A stretch of 64,000 nucleotides of DNA from G020344215 sp039586575 (GCA_039586575.1 JBDHKD010000003.1:62001-126000); one strand, 5' to 3'; positions 1-8,891 are shown, counted from the first letter of the stretch. Notes: generated by a model not told the origin, from the sequence alone. Translations and numbers: made by a program.

Positions 1-297
1 CTCGAGCGAGACGGGGAAGATGGCGGGGAAGAGCTGACGCCAGAAGAACGCCAGCAGTCCGCCCACCAGGATCAGGAACACGAATCGCCGCCGCCCGAAG
101 AGGATGAGCCAGCGGCAGGAGAACCGGTAGATCGCCATGGTCAGGAAGGCGGCGATCAGGGTGCCGGCGATTCGTGCCGGCTCCTGGATGAAGAGCACGA
201 GGTAGCTGGGCACGATGATTCCGCCGGGATAGATACCGGTTAGCGCGGTGAAGGCCAGCGAAATCAGCAGCCCAATGAAAGGGAGCTCGAATCCCAT
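1..297 (-). CDS. pgsC: Poly-gamma-glutamate synthase subunit PgsC/CapC, partial
   Basis: Membrane subunit that works with PgsB in making and exporting poly-gamma-glutamate (capsule or released polymer). The 99 visible codons start at ATG 297 and are almost wholly hydrophobic, with several membrane helices. They carry the family's N-terminal pattern, here FTALTGIYPGGIIVPSYL, a Gly/Pro loop close to the CapC consensus. The 3' end lies beyond position 1. It begins 5 bp after the pgsB stop, so it is probably co-translated with it. Identity is secure from the motif and the neighbour; completeness cannot be judged. Confidence 0.85.
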   Translation of the reverse strand, partial: MGFELPFIGLLISLAFTALTGIYPGGIIVPSYLVLFIQEPARIAGTLIAAFLTMAIYRFSCRWLILFGRRRFVFLILVGGLLAFFWRQLFPAIFPVSLE

Positions 298-302
298 CGG
301 CT

Positions 303-1505
303 CTATATCTCCAAGGTTTCTCCCACACGGCTCCAGTGCGTCACCAGCGCTTCACCCGCCTCGCCGATGTTGCCGAACCCGAACACGACACCACCGGCCT
401 CGCGGATCGGTGACAGCACGCAATCCGTGATATCGGCCGGCCGAGTCAGTCGCATGACCTCGATCTCCGCAGCATCATCGATACGCTTCAATCGCCGCGC
501 CACAGCCGGAGCGTGCAACCCCAGAACACAGAGGCGGCTGAATCGATCCAGGAACCCGCCGCCCAGCGTTTCCACCCACTGGAGCGTCCGGTCACCGCGA
601 TCGGTGCGCAGGTTCAGCAGTCCGACGCAGCGCTCCGGGCCGACATCGAGGGCGGCCGTGACCTTGCCATGGACGAGCAGGGTGGATTCGGGATCGTTGG
701 CGGCGAAGGCGTTCACGAGAAAGCAGGGGGCCGGGGCACCGGCCGGCTGGTGGCGCCAGATCGTGAGCGCCCCGATGTCACCGCGGCTTCGCTCGATGCC
801 CCGACGGATCGTCCGATCGTCGACGCCGAGCGACCGGGCCGCCGCACAGACCAGGTCGAGGTTCTCGCCGAAGCGGACGACGTTCGAATCGGTGCCGTCT
901 CCGAGCAACGAAAGGGCCACGCCCGGCGGTACCTCGACCAGATCCCCCCCTCCCTTCCCCACAGCGCTACGGAATTCGCGAAGGCACTCCTGCTGTGGCA
1001 CGAAGGCCCGCGCGCCCGGTGGGAGGTCGAGGCCAAGCACCGAAGCGACCGTCTCCCGCGTCTCACCCATCGCGGCGGTGTGGTCGACGCGGAAATTGGT
1101 CACCAGCACCAGGTCGGGCTTCAGCAGCTGTCGAGCTTCGACGCGGTGATTCTCCGGGTGGATGCTCATGACCTCGACGACCGCGGTGTCCACACCCAGG
1201 TCGGCCGCCAGGCGGATCACATGCTTCTGTTCGATGATGGAGGGGCGACCGCGCCTGCGGATCTCGCGCTGCGAGCCGTCAGGCAGGATGAGGGCCGCTT
1301 CCGAGCCGGTGGTCTTGGCCAGAACCTGCCGTCCGCTCTCCCGCAGCACCGACGCGAGCATCCGCGTCACGCTCGATTTCCCCCGGGTCCCGGTGACCGT
1401 GACGACGATGGGGATGGCCTGGCGGCGGCGATCGAGTCGGGACCGCTCGAAGATCAGGTAGGCGAGCGCGATGGCGATCAGCGTCAGCAGAAGTGTCAGC
1501 GACAT
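303..1505 (-). CDS. pgsB: Poly-gamma-glutamate synthase ligase subunit PgsB/CapB
   Basis: Mur-ligase-like ATP-dependent amide ligase that polymerises glutamate through the gamma carboxyl. A membrane helix spans residues 2-20. A P-loop (TGTRGKSS, about 39-46) follows, then the family segment with TTGSEA and the VVEVMSIHPE region. At 400 aa it has the usual CapB length. The ATG at 1505 lies 2 nt past the obg stop codon. The pair pgsB-pgsC is here, but the third partner (PgsA/CapA) would lie beyond position 1 if present. Co-transcription with obg is inferred from spacing. Confidence 0.92.
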   Translation of the reverse strand: MSLTLLLTLIAIALAYLIFERSRLDRRRQAIPIVVTVTGTRGKSSVTRMLASVLRESGRQVLAKTTGSEAALILPDGSQREIRRRGRPSIIEQKHVIRLAADLGVDTAVVEVMSIHPENHRVEARQLLKPDLVLVTNFRVDHTAAMGETRETVASVLGLDLPPGARAFVPQQECLREFRSAVGKGGGDLVEVPPGVALSLLGDGTDSNVVRFGENLDLVCAAARSLGVDDRTIRRGIERSRGDIGALTIWRHQPAGAPAPCFLVNAFAANDPESTLLVHGKVTAALDVGPERCVGLLNLRTDRGDRTLQWVETLGGGFLDRFSRLCVLGLHAPAVARRLKRIDDAAEIEVMRLTRPADITDCVLSPIREAGGVVFGFGNIGEAGEALVTHWSRVGETLEI

Positions 1506-1507
1506 TG

Positions 1508-2506
1508 TCAGTCGTCATCCGCAAGGCGTTCCCGCTGAACGACGGACCACAGCCCCTCCACCAACTCTTGCAGGCCAACTCGCGCGACCCCGGACACCAG
1601 GTAGGTGCGGAACGCTCCGGAAGCCGCGATCCGGGGCGGCTCGCCGTCGGGCGCGAGCAGGTCGGCTTTCGAGAGAACGACGCAGTGCGGCTTGCCGGCC
1701 AGCTCGTCGCTGTACTCGTCCAGTTCGCGGCGCAGCAGGTCGTACTCCGCCTGCGGATCGTCGACGTCCACCGGTATCAGGTAGGCGAGCGTGCGGGTGC
1801 GCTCGATGTGGCGGAGGAACTTGAGGCCGAGGCCCTTCCCTTCGTGCGCGCCTTCGATGATCCCGGGTATGTCCGCCATCACCATCGTACGTCCCTCGGA
1901 CAGCTGCACGACACCGAGGTGCGGCTCGAGTGTGGTGAACGGGTAGGCCGCGATCTTGGGACGTGCCGCCGACATGGCGGCAAGCAAGGTGCTCTTGCCG
2001 GCGTTCGGCTGACCGACGAGCCCTACATCGGCGATGAGCTTGAGCTCGAGCTCGATCCGCCGCTCGACGCCGGGCCGTCCGGGCTCGCTCTCGCGCGGCG
2101 CCTGGTGCGTCGGTGTCGCGAACGACGCGTTACCGCGACCTCCGCGACCGCCCTTCGCCACGAGGCAGCGATCACCCGCCTCCAGCAGCTCACCCAAAAA
2201 CTCACCGCTATCGGCGTCCCGCACCACGGTACCCGGCGGCACGCGCAGGATCATGTGCTCGCCGGAGGTGCCTGTCTTGTTCTTCCCCTGCCCGTGCTGG
2301 CCACGCTCCGCCCGATACTGTTGCTTGTACTGGTAGTCCAGCAGGGTGGCGAGCTGCGCGTCGGCGACCAACACCACATCGCCACCGTTCCCCCCGGTGC
2401 CACCGTCGGGGCCGCCGCGCGGGACGTACTTCTCCCGACGGAACGAGACGCAGCCGTTCCCACCGTCACCGCTGCGCACCAGGATGATCGCGTGGTCGAT
2501 CAGCAT
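1508..2506 (-). CDS. obg: Obg/CgtA ribosome-assembly GTPase
   Basis: GTPase acting in late 50S ribosome assembly and growth control. Residues 1-158 form the glycine-rich Obg fold, starting MLIDHAIILVRSGDGGNG. G1 is GQPNAGKS (165-172) and G3 is DIPG. The G4 position reads SKAD instead of the usual NKxD, a substitution seen in a minority of GTPases that could affect guanine affinity. The protein ends soon after the G domain (332 aa), so there is no OCT extension. Tight spacing to both neighbours suggests one operon. Confidence 0.95.
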   Translation of the reverse strand: MLIDHAIILVRSGDGGNGCVSFRREKYVPRGGPDGGTGGNGGDVVLVADAQLATLLDYQYKQQYRAERGQHGQGKNKTGTSGEHMILRVPPGTVVRDADSGEFLGELLEAGDRCLVAKGGRGGRGNASFATPTHQAPRESEPGRPGVERRIELELKLIADVGLVGQPNAGKSTLLAAMSAARPKIAAYPFTTLEPHLGVVQLSEGRTMVMADIPGIIEGAHEGKGLGLKFLRHIERTRTLAYLIPVDVDDPQAEYDLLRRELDEYSDELAGKPHCVVLSKADLLAPDGEPPRIAASGAFRTYLVSGVARVGLQELVEGLWSVVQRERLADDD

Positions 2507-2508
2507 GG

Positions 2509-3114
2509 CTAGTCGTTCCCTTGGACCGCCGACCAGAGCGTGAGCGCTAGCTCGAGGTTGGCCGGCGGCGCGAAGGCGGCGGCGCGGCGGATGGTGCTCT
2601 CCACATGCTCCGGCGCGACGCCGGCGTTGAGCGCGCCGCGCAGGTGCGATCGGAGCTGCCGGCGCCCGCTCTCACCCTGCACAACGAGCATGGCGACGAT
2701 GAGCATCTCGCGGACGTCGAGCGGGAGGGCGGGCCGGCCCAGCACTTTGCCGTAGCCCTCCATCACCATCCAGCGGTCGAGGTCGGGGTGAAGGCGGGCG
2801 ATGTTGTCGCGCAGGCTCTCGTAGTGATCGCCGTAGACGGTGGCGCAGGTGCGCGCGCCGCGTTTCAGCCACAGCTCGGGGTCATCGTCGCTCGAGTCCG
2901 GCGGCTCGACGCCGTGCCTGCGCCAGCGCCGCAAGGCTTCGATAGCGGACGGAAAGCCGAGGAAGAGGTACGATTGCAGCAGCGCCTCCTCCACCTCCGA
3001 CTCGCGCTCGGCGGCGCGGAGCCGCTCGAACGCGCGATCCATGCCAGCGCCGTCGCGCGCCGCCTGCGCCGCGGTGAGGTCAACGAGGTCGAGGACCCAC
3101 TGGGGCGCGCCCAC
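2509..3114 (-). CDS. Carboxymuconolactone decarboxylase (CMD)-family protein
   Basis: An all-helical protein of 201 aa. The second half matches the CMD/PcaC-like pattern: a conserved LPLDVREMLIVAML helix, then LRSHLRGALNAGV. It has no CxxC pair, so it is not an AhpD-type peroxidase; PcaC-like members also lack one. The N-terminal 90 residues do not point to a substrate. GTG start at 3114, 2 nt after the asparaginase stop. True PcaC function is unlikely because no protocatechuate genes are near; the role is unknown. Confidence 0.7.
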   Translation of the reverse strand: MGAPQWVLDLVDLTAAQAARDGAGMDRAFERLRAAERESEVEEALLQSYLFLGFPSAIEALRRWRRHGVEPPDSSDDDPELWLKRGARTCATVYGDHYESLRDNIARLHPDLDRWMVMEGYGKVLGRPALPLDVREMLIVAMLVVQGESGRRQLRSHLRGALNAGVAPEHVESTIRRAAAFAPPANLELALTLWSAVQGND

Positions 3115-3116
3115 GA

Positions 3117-4127
3117 CTACTCGCTGTGCTGGACGCGGAAGTTGGGCCGGATCTCGCCGACGATCTCGTTCCGCGTGTTCGCTACCGACACGGTGTGTCG
3201 GTCGTCCAGCACCCCTAGCTCGTCAGCGGTCAGCAGCTTCAACTGGGCAAGGAACTCGAGGACAGCCGAGCCGAGGGCGCGCCGGTTACCATCTTCGACT
3301 TTGACGGCGATGCCGAGGCCGCTGTCGCGGTCGGCCAGGCAGTAGACGGCCTCGGCACCGAACTTTGCGAGCACTCGGCCGCCGGTCGTCTCCATGATTC
3401 GCGTGCTCAGCCGGTTGCTGCCGGCGACATAGAACGGCTCGCCCGTCATTGCGCGCGTCACGCGTCCGGCGGCGCCTGCCGGGTCGTGTTCGGCGGTGGC
3501 GATGAGCTTGGCGTAGATGCCGGCCATGACGTTGAGCGGCTGCGCGAAAGAAGGGACACCGCAGCCATCGAGGCCGACGGGCAACGCCTCGCAGCGCAAG
3601 CCCGCCCACTCGCCGATCTCGGCGCAGATCCGCTGCTGTACCGGATGGTCGGCGTGATGGTAATCCTTGGTCTCGGCGCCCAGGTGCCGCGACCAGGCGA
3701 GCATGCCCGCGTGCTTGCCCGAACAGTTGTTGTGGACGGCGATCGGTGAGGCGCCGCGCGCGCGCAACGCCTCGGCGGCGGCTTGATTGAACGGCCAGTG
3801 CGCCCCACATACGAGGTCGTCCTCGGAGAGTTCGATCTTATCGAGGATCGAGCGGACCGCGTCGACATGCGCGGGCTCGCCGGAATGGGAAGCGCAACAG
3901 ATGGCTATCTCAGCGTCGCTCAGCTCGAAGGCATCGGCGGCCCCATCGGCGACGAGCGGCAGCGCCTGAAGCGGCTTGGCCGCCGAGCGAAAGAACGTCA
4001 ACAGCTCGGGATCACCGACCCAGGCGCGCAGCCGGCCCTGTTCATCGACCGCGGCGGCCGAGACGCGGTGCCGCGACTCGACGCGTCCGCCGCGCGTCAC
4101 CTCGATGACGGCATCACCCACCCTCAA
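3117..4127 (-). CDS. Class 3 (Rhizobium etli type) L-asparaginase
   Basis: Hydrolyses asparagine to aspartate and ammonia. The Asparaginase_II (PF06089) family signatures are all visible: the SAAKP motif (catalytic SxxK), the NNCSGKHAGM motif whose Cys and Lys belong to the metal/active site in the R. etli enzymes, and LDGCGVPSF with the second Cys. I place the start at TTG 4127, sharing a TTGA overlap with the upstream transporter stop; a G-rich Shine-Dalgarno lies about 7 nt upstream. GTG 4121 is an alternative. A longer frame to 4235 exists but overlaps the neighbour by 112 nt without reason. No signal peptide, so cytoplasmic. Confidence 0.88.
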   Translation of the reverse strand: MRVGDAVIEVTRGGRVESRHRVSAAAVDEQGRLRAWVGDPELLTFFRSAAKPLQALPLVADGAADAFELSDAEIAICCASHSGEPAHVDAVRSILDKIELSEDDLVCGAHWPFNQAAAEALRARGASPIAVHNNCSGKHAGMLAWSRHLGAETKDYHHADHPVQQRICAEIGEWAGLRCEALPVGLDGCGVPSFAQPLNVMAGIYAKLIATAEHDPAGAAGRVTRAMTGEPFYVAGSNRLSTRIMETTGGRVLAKFGAEAVYCLADRDSGLGIAVKVEDGNRRALGSAVLEFLAQLKLLTADELGVLDDRHTVSVANTRNEIVGEIRPNFRVQHSE

Positions 4128-5029
4128 TCGTTTGCCCCCCTTCGCGCGTAGACCGATATGGCGAGGCCAGCGAGTATCATCGCACCACCCAGCAGCGTGG
4201 TGGCGCCAGGCACCTCGCTGCCACCGAACAGCCACCAGGCCAACAGGCTGGCGCCGATGGGCTCACCGAGAACGGCCAAGTTGACAATATAGGCGCGCAC
4301 GTAGCGCAGCGCCCAATTAAACCCGGTGTGCCCCAAGAGCATAGGTCCGGCGGCGAGCCCGGCGAATATCCACCATTCGCGGGCCGGGTAGGCGAAGACC
4401 ACCTCGCCGCGCCAGGCGATGAACGGCAGGAGGGTGAGCGCGGCGATCCCGTAGACCCAACCGGTGTACGCCCAGATGCCCAGTCGCCGGCGTTGATGCC
4501 GTCCGATGACGAAGTACCCGGCCACCAGCACGGCTCCCAGCAGCGCCAGCAGGTTGCCCCTCACGGCCTCGGGCCCGAGGGCGAGGCTCGCGCCGCCGAT
4601 CACCGCGGCACCGGCCACGGCGACACCGATCCCAACCCATTCCCTAGTGGCCGGTCGCTCGCGCAACCAGAAGGTCGAGAGCAGCGCGGCAAAGACCGGG
4701 TGCATGTTGACGAACAAAGTGGAGTTGGCGACGGTCGTCAGCTCGAGCGAGACGAAGAAGGAGACGAAGTGGAAGGCAAGCAACAGGCCGGCGGCGGCGA
4801 GCAGAAGCAGGTCGGACTGGCGAACCGCCAGCATCCGGGACCACTGGCGAGCGAGCGAGAGAGCCACGGCGATGACGGCGAGCGAGAGCGAGAGTCGCCA
4901 GAAGGTCAGCACCCAGGCCGAAGCATCGGACCAGCGCACGAAGATGGCGGCCCAGGAGACGCCGAAGATGGCGAGGGCGATGACGAGCGCGATGGGTACC
5001 GGTGGCCGGTGGCCGGCGTGCGAGTTCAA
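4124..5029 (-). CDS. EamA/DMT-family transporter
   Basis: Inner-membrane permease of the drug/metabolite transporter superfamily: 301 aa, about ten hydrophobic segments, arranged as two EamA halves (first half to about residue 140, second from about 150). Conserved features include FWRLSLSLAV early and the final AWWLFGG...TLLGGAMILAGL repeat end. Substrate unknown; an amino-acid or metabolite exporter is possible beside the asparaginase, but that is guesswork. The start is TTG 5029, in a TTGA overlap with the upstream glycosyltransferase stop. Confidence 0.85.
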   Translation of the reverse strand: MNSHAGHRPPVPIALVIALAIFGVSWAAIFVRWSDASAWVLTFWRLSLSLAVIAVALSLARQWSRMLAVRQSDLLLLAAAGLLLAFHFVSFFVSLELTTVANSTLFVNMHPVFAALLSTFWLRERPATREWVGIGVAVAGAAVIGGASLALGPEAVRGNLLALLGAVLVAGYFVIGRHQRRRLGIWAYTGWVYGIAALTLLPFIAWRGEVVFAYPAREWWIFAGLAAGPMLLGHTGFNWALRYVRAYIVNLAVLGEPIGASLLAWWLFGGSEVPGATTLLGGAMILAGLAISVYARRGAND

Positions 5030-5700
5030 GTTCGTCTTCTCTGGATCTCGTCGAGGAAGCGGGCGCAGGCCGAGTCGGGGAGCAAGTCACGGCGCAACCT
5101 CTCGAGATCTTCCGGAGCGTCGACATCGTACCATTCGGGGATGAGCACGACGTCGAGCTCGACCTGCCGCGCGCGTTCCATAATGGTCTCGCGCACCGCC
5201 GCAGTCGACCAGGGGATACCGCGGAAGATGACGCGAGCTTCGGGCCAGCTGGCGCGGCGGACCGCGACCGCGTAGTAGCCACCGTCGCGGCTGGGTCCCA
5301 GCGTGACATCGGCCTGGTCGAGGCGCGTCAGTGCTTCGGCGATGTGAACGGGCGGTAGGGTGGGATGGTCGCTGCCGATGACGACCGCCCGTTCGACCGC
5401 GCGTGCGAACGTGGACTCGAAGGCATGGACGAGCCGCTCGCCGAGGTCGCCACCGACCTGAGGCCGCACGGTGTGCCCCGGATAGAGCGCGCGGACCTCG
5501 GCCACGTCGTCATCGTCACCGTCGACGTGGAGCTCGACCGGTCCGCGATCGGCACGTAGGGCGGCGTCCACCGTGTCGGCCAGCGCGGCGAGGTGGAACT
5601 CGGCGGCTTCGTCGGGCGTGAAGGTGGGAACCAAGCGGGCCTTCACCGCGCCGGGCAACGCCGCCTTGGTGAAGACGATGATGAGCTCGGCATCCGGCAT
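5026..5700 (-). CDS. DUF2064/TIGR04282-type small glycosyltransferase
   Basis: A 224-aa GT-A-like nucleotide-sugar transferase of the rSAM/selenodomain-associated family. It shows the family's N-terminal FTKAALPGAVKARLVP, then VIGSDHPTLPP (DxD-like region), GPSRDGGYYAV, and FRGIPWST. Family members are often linked to arsenosugar-type radical SAM genes, but none is present here. The ATG at 5700 overlaps the permease stop in an ATGA junction. The substrate cannot be read from the sequence. Confidence 0.82.
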   Translation of the reverse strand: MPDAELIIVFTKAALPGAVKARLVPTFTPDEAAEFHLAALADTVDAALRADRGPVELHVDGDDDDVAEVRALYPGHTVRPQVGGDLGERLVHAFESTFARAVERAVVIGSDHPTLPPVHIAEALTRLDQADVTLGPSRDGGYYAVAVRRASWPEARVIFRGIPWSTAAVRETIMERARQVELDVVLIPEWYDVDAPEDLERLRRDLLPDSACARFLDEIQRRRT

Positions 5701-6548
5701 CAGCGATCCAGCAGACCCAGCAGATTGGCGATGGCGATCCGGGCACCCAGCAGCAGGAAGACGACGGCGAAGAGGAGCCGCAGCGCCCGCGCGGGCATGC
5801 GCAGCTGGAGCCCGGTGCCCAGCGGCACGGCGACCAGCGCGCCCACGGCGAGCGCGAGGGCTGCCGGCAGGTGGAAATACGTGAGCAGGCTCCCACCAGC
5901 GGTGGCGGCCAGCCCGTTGAGAGCGTAGGCGAACACTCCGGTGAGGGCGGTGAACGTGATGAGCGCGAGCGAGGTCCCCGAAACCTTCCGGATGTCCAGG
6001 TGGAGGCCGTAAATCAGGACCGGGATCGCCACCAGACCGCCGCCGACACCCAAGAGCGCCGAAAAGAAGCCGACCGCCGCACCGCCGGCCAGCGCGCGGC
6101 CCATCCGCGTACCGTCGGCAGCCGCTTCCCGACCAGCGCCGGTCGGCCGCTTCCCCACGAACAGGCGGGTCGCCACCACGATCAGGAATATCCCGAAGGC
6201 GGTCTTCAACAGCGCGCCGGGTACCAGGACCGCGACGCGGGCGCCGAGCGCCGCCGTGACTATGCTGGCCAGGCCCATGCGCCACACCGCCCCCCACTCG
6301 ACCAGGCCGGCCCGATGGTAGAGCCAGGCGCCGCGCAGGCTGACCGGCACGATGACGGCGAGGCTGGTGGCGTGGGCGATGACCGCCTGTTGGGCGGTCG
6401 GCACGGCGGAGCCGCAGAGTTCGGGGCGCCCTAAAAAGAAATAGAGGAAGGGGACCATCACGGCCCCTCCCCCTATGCCGACGAGTCCGGAAACTCCACC
6501 GGCCAGCAGCCCGACCAGCAGGGCGACCAGCCAGCCGGGGAACGTCAT
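5700..6548 (-). CDS. TauE/SafE-family membrane permease
   Basis: A 282-aa inner-membrane protein with about eight hydrophobic segments. The two family half-repeats are clear: an N-terminal GGVSGLVGIGGGAVMVP and a later GFFSALLGVGGGLVAIP. The family exports or imports sulfite, sulfonates and other organic anions; the substrate here is unknown. The start is ATG 6548 with AGGAG about 5 nt upstream; an in-frame extension to 6623 would overlap the protease gene. Expression is probably coupled to the glycosyltransferase downstream through the ATGA overlap. Confidence 0.88.
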   Translation of the reverse strand: MTFPGWLVALLVGLLAGGVSGLVGIGGGAVMVPFLYFFLGRPELCGSAVPTAQQAVIAHATSLAVIVPVSLRGAWLYHRAGLVEWGAVWRMGLASIVTAALGARVAVLVPGALLKTAFGIFLIVVATRLFVGKRPTGAGREAAADGTRMGRALAGGAAVGFFSALLGVGGGLVAIPVLIYGLHLDIRKVSGTSLALITFTALTGVFAYALNGLAATAGGSLLTYFHLPAALALAVGALVAVPLGTGLQLRMPARALRLLFAVVFLLLGARIAIANLLGLLDR

Positions 6549-6558
6549 TCGGTCTCCT

Positions 6559-8190
6559 TTATTCTCCGCGCACCACCGCCAACTCGTCGCTCTCGTGCTC
6601 GGCGGCGAGCCCGAAGAGCTCACGCTGGGAAGTGGCCTGACTCAAGAGCTCGGCAGCGGCGGCCAGCTGCCGGTCGATCACCAGGCGCCGACGCGTGGCA
6701 ATCTCATCATCGAAAGCCACCGTCGCGATCTGGATACCCAGGTTGCGACCGACGAGGCGGCGCGCGCCGTCGTAGACCTGACGATCGACCTCGATGCCGG
6801 CATCGATGAGCCAGTCGAAGAGCTGACCCAGCATCGCCGTGGTAATCTCGAAGTCGGGATTCAGGTCCGGGTGATCGTTCGCGTACTCGACCGCGAAGCG
6901 GAACATCGCATCAGAGTAGGCGGCGGCCTGTTCACCGATCGCGCGACGGAAATCAGCTTCGACGGTGTGCATGGTGTCGGCCCGCAGGATGAGGTCTGGC
7001 GTGATACCACCGCCGCCGTAGACCTCGCGGCCGGCGTCCGTGAAGTAGACCTTCGCTCCGATGCTCGCCGACGGCCCGGTTGTCGAGGCCGCGACCTCAC
7101 CCTCACCGGCGGAGGCGATCAACGGGTGCGGCTGTCCATCCTCGCGATGGATCGAGCGCCCGCTCGGCGTGTACCACTTGGCCGTCGTGATTTTCAGGTA
7201 ATTGCCGCCGGCCAGCGGGTAGAGCGTCTGCACGGAGCCCTTACCGAAGGTCGGGGTGCCGATCACCAGCGCGCGATCGTGATCCTGGAGCGCGCCGGCC
7301 ACGATCTCCGAGGCGCTGGCCGAATACAGGTTGACCAACACGACGACCGGCAAGTCAGGCTCGACCGGCCTGTGCTCGGCGAAGTAGGTCTCGTTCTGGT
7401 CGGGAATGCGCGAGCGGGTCTCGACGACCTCGCTGCCACCGGGCAGGAAGAGGTCGGAGACGGCCACGCCTTCCTCGAGCAGTCCGCCGGGGTTATCCCG
7501 CAGGTCGAGGATCAGCGCCCTCATCCCCTGACTCTTCAGTCTGGCGATCTCCTGGCGGATCTCGTCGGCCGAGCGGGCGCTGAACTGTTGCTGCAGGATG
7601 TACCCGATTCCGTCGTCATACATGAACCCGGTCACGTACTCGACGTGGATATCGTCACGCACGATGCGCACCGGGATCGGCTCCGGAACACCCACGCGGA
7701 CGATCTTCAGTTCGACCGGCGAGCCTTTGGGCCCGCGCAGCACGCGTACCGCTTCGTCCGGCGACCAACCGCTCATGTTGACACCGTCGGCCTCGACCAG
7801 CCGGTCACCCGGCTGCAGGCCCGCCCGATCGGCCGGAGTGTTGGGCAGCGTCTGAACGACGGTTATCCACCCTTCCTTCTCGTCGATGCGAATCCCCAGG
7901 CCGCCGTAGTTGCCGGTCGTGGTCAGCCGCAGATCGGAATAGTCCTCAGGCCGCAAGATCGTCGTATGGGGATCCAGGTGATCGAGGAGCCCTTCGACGG
8001 CCATGTCGTAGAGGTCGGCCGGGTCCAGCGGTTCGACGTAGCGGTCGGAAACGACCCGGATCACATCCTGGAGGATCCTGGACTGGAGATAGACGTTGCC
8101 CTGCCCACCTTGCTGAAGCAGCCAACCGCCGCTGACGATCGCGATCAGACCGACGGCCGCCGGCATCCAGAAAGACTTCTTCAACCGCAT
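6559..8190 (-). CDS. S41-family carboxyl-terminal processing protease (CtpA-like)
   Basis: Periplasmic or membrane-anchored serine protease, 543 aa from ATG 8190. A signal/anchor helix sits at residues 7-23. Then come an N-terminal helical region, a PDZ domain (about 85-165, LGIRIDEKEG to GVNMSGWSP), and the catalytic core. The nucleophile Ser is in YSASASEIVAGALQD and the general-base Lys in GTPTFGKGSVQT. About 150 residues follow the core, a helical extension longer than minimal CtpA. It likely trims C-terminal tails of envelope proteins. The gene is alone between tmk (52 bp) and the permease (10 bp). Confidence 0.92.
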   Translation of the reverse strand: MRLKKSFWMPAAVGLIAIVSGGWLLQQGGQGNVYLQSRILQDVIRVVSDRYVEPLDPADLYDMAVEGLLDHLDPHTTILRPEDYSDLRLTTTGNYGGLGIRIDEKEGWITVVQTLPNTPADRAGLQPGDRLVEADGVNMSGWSPDEAVRVLRGPKGSPVELKIVRVGVPEPIPVRIVRDDIHVEYVTGFMYDDGIGYILQQQFSARSADEIRQEIARLKSQGMRALILDLRDNPGGLLEEGVAVSDLFLPGGSEVVETRSRIPDQNETYFAEHRPVEPDLPVVVLVNLYSASASEIVAGALQDHDRALVIGTPTFGKGSVQTLYPLAGGNYLKITTAKWYTPSGRSIHREDGQPHPLIASAGEGEVAASTTGPSASIGAKVYFTDAGREVYGGGGITPDLILRADTMHTVEADFRRAIGEQAAAYSDAMFRFAVEYANDHPDLNPDFEITTAMLGQLFDWLIDAGIEVDRQVYDGARRLVGRNLGIQIATVAFDDEIATRRRLVIDRQLAAAAELLSQATSQRELFGLAAEHESDELAVVRGE

Positions 8191-8242
8191 GACTCCTCCG
8201 GATTTAGCTGATTTGGGAGAACGCCAACCCGACGCCCTACTT

Positions 8243-8887
8243 CTAACACCGACGCGGCGGGAAAGTTTCAGGAAAGCGGGTGGACAGGACCCCCCATACG
8301 CCTTCGAACACTTGTTCAATCTCTCCACGACCGTCCACCAGCGCAACAGTGGGCCGCTCGCGGGCCAACGACCGATAGGCCTCGGCCACCCGCCGATGGA
8401 AGTCCAGGTCCTCGCCCTCGATCCGATCGGCGGTGCGCTTGGCCTGGCGGCCGCGCCCCAGATCGACCTCGACGTCGAGAATGATCGAGAGGTCCGGGCT
8501 CAGACCGCCGGTCGCCAGAGCGTTGACATCCATGACCGTCTCCAGCGGCAGGCCGCGACCGCCACCCTGGTAGGCGAAAGTGGAGAGCTCGTACCGGTCG
8601 GTAAGCACAACGCGCCCGGCCTCCAGCGCGGGACGCACCACCTCGCGCACGAATGCCGAGCGCGCCGCCAGCATGAGCATCAATTCGGCCACCGGATCGA
8701 GCTCGAGGTCGCGATCGAGCGCGACCGCCCGGATCGCCTCGCCGACCCGCGTGCCACCCGGCTCGCGGGTGACGACCGGCTCGATCCCGGTTGCCTCGAG
8801 GGCGCCGGCGACCCGCTGGATCTGCGTGCTCTTCCCGGCTCCCTCGACGCCCTCGAAGGCGATGAAGAGGGCGCCGGGCTGGCTCAG
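8243..8887 (-). CDS. tmk: Thymidylate kinase (likely CTG start)
   Basis: Phosphorylates dTMP to dTDP. From codon 8887 the product is 214 aa, the normal length. It has the P-loop FEGVEGAGKST, the TREPGGT segment, the DR motif in LTDRYELSTFAYQGGGRG, and a lid with KRTADRIEGED. Between the in-frame TGA upstream and the P-loop there is no ATG, GTG or TTG. The first ATG in frame (8692) would remove the P-loop. The most plausible start is CTG 8887, five bases past the ino1 stop, with AGGGA about 11 nt upstream. An ATT start or a sequence error are alternatives. Confidence 0.88.
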   Translation of the reverse strand: MSQPGALFIAFEGVEGAGKSTQIQRVAGALEATGIEPVVTREPGGTRVGEAIRAVALDRDLELDPVAELMLMLAARSAFVREVVRPALEAGRVVLTDRYELSTFAYQGGGRGLPLETVMDVNALATGGLSPDLSIILDVEVDLGRGRQAKRTADRIEGEDLDFHRRVAEAYRSLARERPTVALVDGRGEIEQVFEGVWGVLSTRFPETFPPRRC

Positions 8888-8891
8888 CGAA

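Noticed and set aside
513..1538. Long plus-strand open frame opposite pgsB
   Set aside because: Antisense shadow of high-GC coding DNA; its translation has no recognisable domain, while the minus strand encodes a clear PgsB.
2509..3114. CMD-family protein as an AhpD-like peroxidase
   Set aside because: It has no CxxC motif, so the thiol chemistry is excluded.
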